A program made the translations under genes and the position numbers. From the NCBI GenBank assembly GCA_965649825.1, contig OZ287703.1, positions 372,001 to 436,000 on the forward strand: 64,000 bases of DNA. Direction: 5' to 3'. The DNA is from Penicillus capitatus. Lineage: Eukaryota; Chlorophyta. Below are positions 54,474 to 64,000 of the stretch, in pieces. The notes under the pieces are model-generated. The model saw nothing but the letters and a program-made list of their open reading frames with translations. It was not told where the DNA came from and searched no databases. How positions within the stretch are numbered: position 1 is the first letter of the stretch; every line of letters begins with the position of its first letter.

Positions 54474-55348
54474 AAACCGCCGTCCGCAACAATCTTCACG
54501 AACGAAGCATATCTTTCTTTTGTACTCAAAACCGCTCGGTTTGCTCTCGACTAGAAATCTATCTCTTTACGTCACGGTTCAAATGAAACCGATTATTTCC
54601 AAGTCCGCGGAGGTTTTGTCCGTCCGCGTAAACAAGGTCATGTATAAACTGAAACGATCAGAATCATTGTAAGAACATCAAGGCGTGTTTTGTTGCAAAC
54701 CATGCTGTCGTTGTTTACATATCCCGACTGTGAATGAACACTTTCGACGGGCTTACGACCGTTGTCTACACTCAATACCGGTAGAGCTTTTGCGGCTCGA
54801 ACATATGGACCAGGAAAACGTGAACGCTAAATGGCCAAAACGCATCATTGATTTTGAGGACTGTGCTCAGCTGACAACAGGCGAGCTCATGTGTACGGCC
54901 CTTCTCTGAAGAGTTACCACCGACAGGGCGTTGTTCTTCCGGGGGCACCTTTTACTTGCTATCTGCTTCTCTTTTTTACCTCTCGCCTACGCCGATATTC
55001 GGCTTGGCGTGTCTTTGAGCTCATGGAAAGTGTCCATGAACGGACGGCGTCAAAGACTCATAGACACGCACATCAGGACTGCTAGCCTTAAATCGAAACG
55101 CGGAGAAGCAATCGCCGATGGCACTTCAGTTGTTTGGCAATAGCCAACCTGTTACATCGGTACGACCATGTTTCAGTGGTACAAAGAAAAATAAACAGAC
55201 GCAATTTCCCAACGTACTTACCGAACACAAAGAGCACATTTAAGTTTCCTCGTCCGTCGCAAAACTGATCACGGTGACGAGTCACCATAGCTTACTACTT
55301 CAAGCGTTGACTCCTACTAATAAGAAGACACTTTGACGCTTCTACACT
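54474..55348. other. Region between PAN gene and coiled-coil gene
   Basis: Holds open pieces, including a hydrophobic leader-like stretch near 54935-55000 (LLLAICFSFLPLAYA) without an ATG in frame. It may be the remnant of a second secreted-protein gene; not supported further. Confidence 0.3.
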
Positions 55349-58176
55349 ATGGAGGACAGCGTCAACTCTGCATCTGTCACTGAATTCGACCGAGAAATCG
55401 TAGAGCCACTTCGCGAAAACTTCGCGAAAGCGAATCTATCAGACGAGACGACGCCATTGACAGAACGCGATCTCAAAAACACGGAAGATATAGCGTACTG
55501 GAAAAAAGAATGTCAACAGGCCAGAGGCGCAGCCGAGGCAGCAAAGAGAGAGGCGGATGCCTTTCTTCAGTGCTACGCCGAAATGGAAGAACTGTTACAA
55601 ACAAAAGAGGAGGAGCACAATCGTTTGAGAGTGCGTCTCCAATCTCTTGAGTACCAAGTCGAAGCCGCCAACCGAGAGACTCACCAATGGCGCACCGATT
55701 TCGAACGCCTCGGAGAAGAAATCGAGGTCGCACGAGCCACTGAAGTGTCGTTTTCGAGAACAAGTATTGGTATTCAAGTGTGGGAGACAGAACTGCAAGC
55801 AAGAACCTCTATCACGGAGCGCTTCAGAGCGCTTCGTCGTTGTCTTAGTGTGAACTCGGGCTTCTGACATCGACGGTCGACGCATGGCAACAGACAGACG
55901 AACCAGAACGGCAATCATCTGAAAAAGTGAACGAGACAAGCAGAAACGCAGAAATCGAAGGGGTCTTGGTGAGCAACCGCTTTTTAGTGGTCCGCTAAAC
56001 GTGCGACAATGTGCTTGTTAAAGGTATCGTGCTTGGATGAGGTGCGCGAGAGCTCAGCTTTTCTGATGGAGATCTGCTCTCAAATGACTGCCGAAGAACC
56101 TTATCCTTCGATAGAGAGCAGCACGTCCGATTCGGCGGTGTCCAAGGCGATCGACTGGGAAAGCGCCGAACATAATAAGCGCATCGAACGGCTGAGAGAA
56201 GAGGAACAAGATTTGACGTCGACTGCCTTCTCATCATGCGAGAGTTTCTTCAGCTTGTTCGTTTGATAGGTGTCAGATTCAAAAGAGGACGCATCAGATT
56301 GACAAGCTCGCCCACAAGTACCGCAGTATCGTTGCGCATTTCGACAACGAGGTCCGCGAAATCGACGTCTGCTGCAATGGCCATGCTGCCGAGCTCGACG
56401 TTCTGACGACGATCGGCGATCGATTCGAAACCTTAGCGCAGTTACAGAAGTCGAGAGCGGAGTGGTTTTCGATGAAAGCGCGAGATCAGAAACGTGTTGC
56501 GATCGAAAGCATCGAAGATGATCGAGCCGATACCCGATGCAAAGTACCTTCATTGAAGACCCAAATTCTCGACAATCCCTGCTCTAGGGACAATGTAACT
56601 CGAGATTCCTTCAAACAAAACAACAGGAATCGAAAGTGGTCGAATTTCTGCGGCCCGGCGAGTGGAGTCATAACAGCGAGTGTCTGCAAGTACAAGTTTC
56701 TGCCGAATTATATCCATTACGTCATCATCGACAGCGAATCAGATTTCTGCCGTTCAGGCGCAGCTAAGACAAGAGCTCCTTGAGAAAGAAGCCGAAATAC
56801 ACGATCTGCGATCACAGATTCGACGAATGAAGACGCATTTCGGTAAACATGCGGTCTTCTCCGTTAGCCGTGCCCGCCCACTCTAAGTACCAGGAGATAA
56901 CCAAAGCGGATCTCTGACCGAGTTTCGTGAACGACGCAGTGTCGATCTTCTGGACGAAGCGGCATCCGATCTGGATTCCATCGAGAAGAAGATAAAAGAT
57001 GGCACCGAACGCATTGTCACTCTGTCTACCGATCTTGTCGAACTTGCACAACACAAAGAAAATACAAAACGCGAGATCATGGAACTGCACGATCATAAAC
57101 AGGACCTTTTGCGTCAGGAACAGGTAAACAAAGAACTCTTCTGTAGATGAACTGATAGGGCAGCTGCAAGATCACTCGTCGATCTCTCGAGGAGATATCC
57201 TTGACGATTAAGGCGCGACAAAAAGAAGACAGATCCCTGGAACATCAGATTGATCGTAAAAAAGGCATAATGGATGAAATGACTCTGGCATGTGCCGAAA
57301 AAACGAAAAGCGATGTGGAGCAAAGACGACTTGACAGTGCCGCCGGACAGCGGCGTCTAGAACAAGTAAAGCCGTCACTTTCATGTCCAGCACAGCATCG
57401 ACCATGTACTTTGTCAAATGCAGACGCTTGATCAGAAAACGAGCCAGCATAAAGAAGAGACCTATGGTGCAAGAGTAAAGCAGACAAAGCTTCAATTGGA
57501 ATGTATCGAGCAGCAGCTGCACTCGCGCCGTCGCGAATTGCAATCCGTCAGTGCAGCTATTGGTGAACAGGTTAGAATGCGGAACATGAAAAGAACGTTT
57601 GTGCGACACTTAATGCAGACAGAGTACTTGGGATCGCTGCGCGTACAGGCGAAGAGATATCGAAAATCGTCCAGAATCTATCTCGAAAGAATTCATTCGC
57701 TGCAACAAGAAATTCGTCATCATGAGACGCAACTGCAGAAACGTACATCGCTGTCAAGTGCTTTGGAGACTCTCAATCGTCAAATCGATGCCGCCAGAGA
57801 GAATCTTCAGAAGACCCTTGCCGAACGTGATCGCCTCGCTCAGGTAATGTCGATCTCGTTCGATGTTTACGACGCCGATGTTCGCTCTGTCATGATGACT
57901 AACCAGGAGGCGAAGGAGTTAGAACGCAACAGAGAGAAAACAGAAGAGTGTGGCCATGCGATGGCGAATCGACAGCCTTCTAACATGAATCATCCGCCGC
58001 GGGAATTGGGATACGAGGCAGGAGACGAACAAGTCGCCGAAGATCTTGCTGTTGCTAGTGATGCCGATATCCGGCAGCGGATTCTTCGGTTAATTGAGGA
58101 TGCGAAATCTGTCTCGGATGACGGTAAAACTCAGCTCAAGGAGAAAGAACAGCTTGACACGAATGGTTTGATTTAG
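55349..58176 (+). CDS. Long coiled-coil protein
   Basis: Multi-exon gene reading as almost continuous heptad-repeat coiled coil: DIAYWKKECQQARGAAEAAK, EHNRLRVRLQSLEYQVEAA, QIDKLAHKYRSIVAHFD, LDSIEKKIKDGTERI, LHSRRRELQSVSAAIGEQV, ALETLNRQIDAARENLQKTL. The last exon is open from 57418 to the stop at 58174; within it GTAATGTCG...AACCAG (57844-57909) is probably a 66-nt in-frame intron. Family not recognised; a cytoskeletal, basal-body or golgin role would fit. Intermediate exon limits (55870-57420) are not fixed. Confidence 0.6.
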
Positions 58177-59580
58177 ATCGAGGTCCGTTGACGGAAGTGT
58201 TGATGAAATGCATCAGTTTTCTTTGCAAACTCTTTCGCGCTTTTATCAGAGTGCGTCGCGACGCGCAGTCACATCACTTATCAATGTAACAAATGTAAAG
58301 TGCTCTTGTGTCAAATCGAGTTACTGCGAATCATTGATGCTAAAATCATCAAAGCGCGCAAAATCAAAACATTAGACGAATCGAAAGGTCAAATACGCCT
58401 CCCGATTGTAAATCGAAATCAAAAGAATCGAAGTAGACGAAAAAAACATCAAGGAATAACATTGGAAACAGGTAGACCATCAATACGACAAGTACGACTA
58501 AAAATTGATTAAGAATCTGACGATCATCTTCTAGTTCTAGTTGCTGCCATCGCGCTTTGACGAAAACCTCGAAGCCAGCCACCGATCAATCAATCAATCG
58601 ACTGTAGAAAACATCGAAGATCGATTTGCGGACTTAAGATCGGCGATCATCCGTCTATCGAAACGACATGATCGGAACCAATTACTTGCGTAGCTGGGAG
58701 GAATAACGAGATCGGACACGCCGCCGGATGTTGATGGAATCGATCTACGATTACTTTAGCGAAACGGGATGATCGACTAGAAGCAGATCGCAACGCGTGC
58801 GATTTCGATTCGAAGATACACGAAGTTTTCGCGTCGATTTGCCAAGAAAATGGGCAACTGATCGAAGTCGACTGTATAATAAATGGCCATATTGAAATAA
58901 TCGACGCGATGCGATAGTTCAGTTACCGATCAATTTATACATATCGCGACAGCAAAGTGCGATAGGATTTGTCACGGTCACGCATATTTGCAAAATCGGA
59001 ACTTTAGTTTTTGCCGATCGACGGATCAGCAAAAAGATCTGTCGAATACACTCATCGATGAATCGTTTTTGTCAAATACCTACCTCCATCTGTACAAAGC
59101 GGACGAATAGCAGAAAAACTCTTCGATCGATCGATCGATCTTGAGAAACATCAATCTTTGATTGGCCGAGTATGCATCCATTATACATCCATCGAAACGA
59201 TCGACCCGATGCGATCCGTCAGTTGTAAGTCGATCAGTGAAATGTCGTTATCGCGAGGTTCGTTGAAATGCTTCTCCTGGACTTAATTTTCGATTGTCTA
59301 TTTATTTACACAAAAGATTTATAGAATACTTTTTTGATCGATCGCCTTTTTCTGACTGCCGATTTCGTTCGAACAGAGTGATTTGATGATACAGAAGAAA
59401 TTCTAAACTGGTGAATCGAAACCCGTTAAACGATTGAACAAATGAAACGACTGGATTTACGCGCCAGAAGGTGAAAGTGAGTCATCACGCCACATCAGCC
59501 GAATCGATATGCCGTTTCCGTCCGTGCAGCGAAAATTCTTAGCGGTATACGTTTCGGAAAGCACGTCTACTGTGAGGATC
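58177..59580. other. AT-richer gene-free region with ATCGATC-rich sequence
   Basis: 1.4 kb without a credible gene. The words ATCGATC, TCGATCGA and GATCGA occur very often, including TCGATCGATCGATC near 59135. It looks like decayed simple-sequence DNA. A GTCACATCA word lies at 58268. Confidence 0.5.
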
Positions 59581-62219
59581 CACCCGAAGCGTCATGGCGC
59601 AGCTCGGCTATATCGAGAAGTACGACGCGGGGGTGGATCCTTGCGCCGGATTCGAAGGAGGGTTTCCCATCAGTGTTGACCCGGTTGAGTCTGGCACGCC
59701 CGCGCCGAGTTGGATGGGTTCCGGCGGGGAATGGACATCGTCGCGCCAAGTTCGGGGGCCGACGATAGGGTCGCCACCAGAACAAAGACTTTTGTCCGCT
59801 TACTTTTGCACCTAATAGAGGCCGAAGGACGCGGAGAGCGTGCCTTATCTCGCAAAATTTCAGGCCGCGAGGTTTCTTTTTTGCATCGACCGGCGCTTTG
59901 TCGCTTTCTTTGCCGAACCGGGACGTTTCGCTGACATTTTGTAAGATGATAAGGCGCCTCGGTTATCGATGCAGGTGCAAAAGTCGCATCCAGCGCGATT
60001 CTCACGTTCTTCTTTTTTGCTGGATTCGTTGAACTATTGTTCCATTTGAACGCATACCGTCTGATTTCTTTCCTTTTCTTTTCTATTTAAGCACTCGTGT
60101 TCGGAGTTCACACTGACGGAAGCGTGGTCGGTCAATTTCGATCAACAGCTGTTACCTTCCCTGTCACCGCATTAGGACAGATATTCCCTTCCGAATCATG
60201 TCATTTCGTAACTGCTTATGCGCGTCCCTGTTGTAGATCCTTCCTCGTTCGTTATTCATTCACGTCTCTAGCAATCTACCCCACGGAACGAGTGTGTAAT
60301 TGCAACCGTTATTCTTGCTGTATTCCCGCCATAATGCTTGTTTCCGCATGCGTCATAACAGAAACAAAGACTATTCCCATGAAGCGAACAGCTTCTTCCT
60401 TTGCGCTCCACTCTTCAAATATCTTCTAACTAACCAAGTTTAGTAGCACTAGACGAAAGTACCATCGCGATGAGTTCAACTTTTGACATTTGTCATAACA
60501 GGTGTTACGCACTTCAGGCTAACGAGGAATCAGTGTCTTACTGTAGCGATGACGCGACGCGTGAAACGACAGAGATTTCGCGAAGCAACTTATGTCAGTG
60601 ATGTAACGTGACACTGCGTTTTGTGTACTGACTCCTCATCATCATGTTTTCTCACAGTCACCTGACTAAACTGTAGATGAAAACGTCGCGTCGGACGATG
60701 GGACTGCGTGACTCTCAACTGCCGCGTCAGACGCTTACATTAGATGCGTCCGACGCAATGTAAGATACACATTACTTGGCGCGATTCGTCTGTCTCGTTT
60801 CCGTGGCGTCAAGCTCTGCGTCTTGGTCGGCCAACCGTGACGTGGGCCCACGAAAACTGTGACTCTCACTCTTCCACAGCCATCCTCACAGATCTCACTC
60901 GAATCCCATTAAATCTGATGGGACATTCACAGCCTATACGAGCTCTGCACCACTAAAACACCTGCTTCACTCTAATGAGGCCGCGCATGACTCCTCTGCG
61001 CTAAACACACAATGAATCTAATCAGAAGACCAACTAACCTATAAAATCCACTTGTGCGTACCTCAAAAAAACAACTCTTGCCGAATACTAATCCATTAAC
61101 GCTAAAAACAAGCAGCAGAACCGTGCATTTGAGCCCCCAGAGCCGCGAGCAATCCCCTGTTCGCCAGAACCCCTGCATCCCGATTCGCTGCCGCCAAAAA
61201 AATCCGTCACCGCCGAAAGCGTATTCGCACAATGCGCTAACCGAGTTCGCGCCACTTTACAGTAACACGGCTACTTTCCACAGAGGGCGTCGCTTGAGCT
61301 AAAACTTGGCACGAAGGCATCATCGGAGATCCGCTATCCAATGCCGAAGACAGTTCCCCGAACGACGGCCCCGTCGCTGAGAACCGCGAAGTCGCATGGC
61401 GCGCAGATTCAAGTGTAATGCGCATGCATGGAAAGGAGATACGGCCGAGGACGCCGTATGCGAAGCAACGTATACGACGCCCTCGACCGTATGGGAGGCC
61501 TGAAATGCGAACGACACGACTTCCGCTGTGCTAACGTCACATCACCTGCATCACTCAGAGTAAGCGGCCCGCCGCCGCCTCTGGCCGTCAGCGAGCGGAG
61601 CTGGCTGGGCGCGCAATAACAGGAAAGTCCATCGTTGCCGTTCCAATTAAGATTCTAGTGTTTTCAGAGAGTTGAATTACTTAGAAACATGTTCCGGCTT
61701 ATCTTTACAGGTAAATAATGTGACATTCAAGAAAGGACAGCAATCTCGAGATGGACTTTGAATTTCCTTGTCAGACACTTAAATGTTGATCGAAGAGAAT
61801 GTGTTCATCAAATTGTCAACAATTGTGCGTTGGATGTCAAATCGTGCGCTCGCTTCTTATCATTTGTTACATTGACGTTACCTGCCTTCTAATTTCACCT
61901 GATATCATTTGTAAAGAGAAGATTCAATGTTGAATGACATAACAGCAGGTTTTTAGCGACTCTGTGTTCAATGCCAACATCACATCTCTTCAGAATATAA
62001 CTCAATGACAAACAGAAGAATAGCTTTCAAGCGTCAACCCATCCTCTTGCGAATTTCAGGAAACCAATCACCACCACAGAAAGACAAACTCATGCGATGT
62101 GAGCAACAGTTCAGTTGGTCCGCTGTTTGATGCATTGCCGTGTTCACATCGATGTAAAGAATAAGAATCTGATCAATTGTGCAGCCAAACCTTGACAGTT
62201 TGAAACAAAATGGAGGACT
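59581..62219. other. 2.6-kb region without recognisable genes
   Basis: Short frames on both strands (for example 59594-59815 and 60097-60429) lack family motifs. A hairpin-like inverted repeat (CTTACATT ... AATGTAAG) is at about 60732-60764. A GTCACATCA word lies at 61536. I see nothing else. Confidence 0.45.
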
Positions 62220-64000
62220 CTAGAGATGTCCAAGGAAAATAGCATCTGTAATCATGTCTGCAAAGACCTTTCCAAATGCAGAAGCCAGTGCGTCTGCTAC
62301 ATTAGCGTTCATTGCAATGTTCTGGAAAACTCTTGACAGATCTGCATCTCCAAGCGCCTCATGAAATACTCCATCTGCCGCGGCGGCCATTTCCTAAACA
62401 GCAGGGCATTCATCAACTTCCAAAGCAGCATTAGAAGGAGCAACACCTGCAGTCGATCGACACACGCGTGCTCTCCAAAAGCTACGGTGTGTACACTCAG
62501 GGGACGGTATTGTTCAGCCATCTCCCACATCTTCTCCATTACGAATCGAGGATCATCATGTCCATCGCCATCGGACATGAAGATGAGGACAGGCAGCTCA
62601 GTGGCCTCTCTGTTGCTCAGAATATCACATGCCATATTCAAAGGAGGCAAGAAGGCTGTGTTCCCTTCGTTACATTCCAGAAGCTCCAGGTCTGCTTGAA
62701 GCGGCACCCTTTGCATCACCTGCCGGGCAGAATCATCGAACTGAATGACACTGACGAGATCCGTCGTCGACTGATCTCTCAATCTCTGATCCAGGAACTG
62801 TTTGAATGCGTTAGAGAGATGATCCCAAGGATCTCCCCACATCGATCCAGACTCATCCAGACAGAATATGAAGTGAAATCCAAGGCGGGAATTGACCTAA
62901 GGTACAAACACTCTTCAATGAAGGATTCCAACATGCTTCATTCGCGTACTTCACAGTTTCCAAACACATCTTTCCACATCAATTCAAACGTCGCATCATC
63001 GTTATAGTGCTGAACAAATTCATGCATCATCTTGTCAGTGTCGTGCGTGATTCTGCAGAAGAGCAAATGGATGTCCTTCTCCTTCAGCCTTGCCATAACG
63101 CCGCTCGCTGTCAGTCCATGCGGATCACCCTCCGGATACCTAGATCCCAAAACCTCATTTCTAGCTGTCCATGTGCAAAACTGTTCGCACACCTGTCGTC
63201 TCCACAGTCATTGATACTTTGTCCGTGTCCAGGTGCGTCACCGATGAACACACAGAAACGAACCTTGCTTTGCCAACCATGCATGTCAGCCACAGCATCC
63301 AACGCTCCCAACACATCTTCTGGAGTATCCGTTCCGCCGCTTGCTGAACAACGGCCAAGGAAATCTGTCACGTCGTTTGTGTCCGAAGTGAACGATAAGA
63401 GATCAATTCTGTCGACATCTCCATAGTCTTTGTACGCGACCATGGCAAAACGATACTCCAACTCAATGTCGGGATGCTCTTGCTTGATCTTCTGAGAGAT
63501 ATGTTCTGAGATTCCCTACAATCAGCACTCGATCACCTTACATCGCCGATGACGATTCCTACCTTGATCTGCTCTTTGGCAGCGCTCATCCAATACATCA
63601 TGGATCCGGTACAGTCGAGGGCAAAACAGATATCCACCGTGAATGCAGATGGCTTGTTTCCTCTCAACAGCTTCGCTTCTCGTTCAGTCTCCATCGCTTC
63701 CAACAGAGTCGGAAACACCGTCTCATTGTTCTTCAGAATATCTTTGACTGTCTTCGCCTCTCCTTCGCGGAATAGAGCAGCGTTTTGCCAATCGATGAGG
63801 TTCTTCAAGTTTGATCTGTGCAGTCTGGCTGCACTTTGCATTCTGTCCGAGATGCTTTCTAAAGCATCTGGCACCATCTGAGGCAATGCCGCCGTAATCC
63901 ATTTTGGATAGCACTTCTTGACAAAGAACTGTTCCGGACCAACGCCCATTGCCAAAACATCAATTCCCAGATCTTCTTCAATCTTGTGGAGTACACTTGC
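62220..64000 (-). CDS. Double von Willebrand factor A-domain protein, 5' end outside window
   Basis: Spliced minus-strand gene, stop at 62220-62222. First VWA: DICFALDCTGSMMYWMSAAK (MIDAS DxTGS), followed after a 47-nt intron by GISEHISQKI, AMVAYKDYGD and SASGGTDTPEDV, the arrangement of VWA domains in alpha-kinase VwkA-type proteins. Second VWA: FCLDESGSMWGDPWDHLSNA (DxSGS), SVIQFDDSARQ, GNTAFLPPL and LPVLIFMSDGDGHDD. It ends in a helical tail. No kinase domain follows, so it is not a complete VwkA. Introns are 47-54 nt. No signal peptide can be judged because the start is missing. Confidence 0.82.

Noticed and set aside
1-64000. CRISPR arrays, bacterial operons, tRNA or rRNA genes
   Set aside because: No regular spacer-repeat arrays, no cloverleaf or rRNA core sequences, and spliced genes throughout.

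Overview
This window is nuclear DNA of a compact-genome protist. Almost every gene is cut by very short introns (mostly 44-68 nt), which I resolved by matching reading frames to conserved protein families. There are no operons or Shine-Dalgarno sites, and no RNA genes that I could recognise. The gene set is eukaryotic: replication factor C, Spn1/IWS1, TRM1, a YEATS protein, trimethylguanosine synthase, a SAGA-type deubiquitinase, Mic10, Yos1 and UBAC2. A GT5 starch/glycogen synthase, a helical-repeat organellar protein, a free-standing tryptophan synthase alpha subunit, a secreted PAN protein and about one GC-AG intron in ten fit an alveolate or related alga/protist. That placement is an inference with low confidence.

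Layout. 1-2747: a BSD-domain gene (minus, cut by the left edge) and RFC4/Rfc2 (plus), head to head. 2759-11425: a 1.7-kb block holding IWS1 is present twice (about 2759-4460 and 9747-11425), and between the copies lie about 5 kb of decayed Ty3/gypsy-like retroelement. 11390-19128: TRM1, an HPR-like organellar protein, a YEATS protein and an LRR protein. 19129-21576: a weakly supported coiled-coil gene and empty sequence. 21577-29706: a tandem pair of sulfotransferase genes, each with an N-terminal signal peptide and a C-terminal membrane anchor, next to small four-pass membrane protein genes, one of which has a truncated copy. 29886-35352: class I ribonucleotide reductase large subunit and an acidic, probably myristoylated protein. 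36777-52190: a very dense run of BTB protein, starch synthase, Yos1, SAGA Ubp8-like protease, TGS1, HAD hydrolase, RING/RING-Cys-relay E3, TrpA, UBAC2, Mic10, EMAPII domain protein and ARM protein. 53570-58176: a secreted PAN gene and a long coiled-coil gene. 58177-62219: no gene found. 62220-64000: a double-VWA protein cut by the right edge.

Three genome-level signals stand out. First, a 9-base word (GTCACATCA / TGATGTGAC) recurs at least 13 times, about 10 of them inside introns of unrelated genes. Second, GC-AG introns are common. Third, divergent start codons lie as little as 15-80 bp apart. Exon positions given below were worked out by hand; for the genes where a total length is stated, the exons sum to an intact frame.
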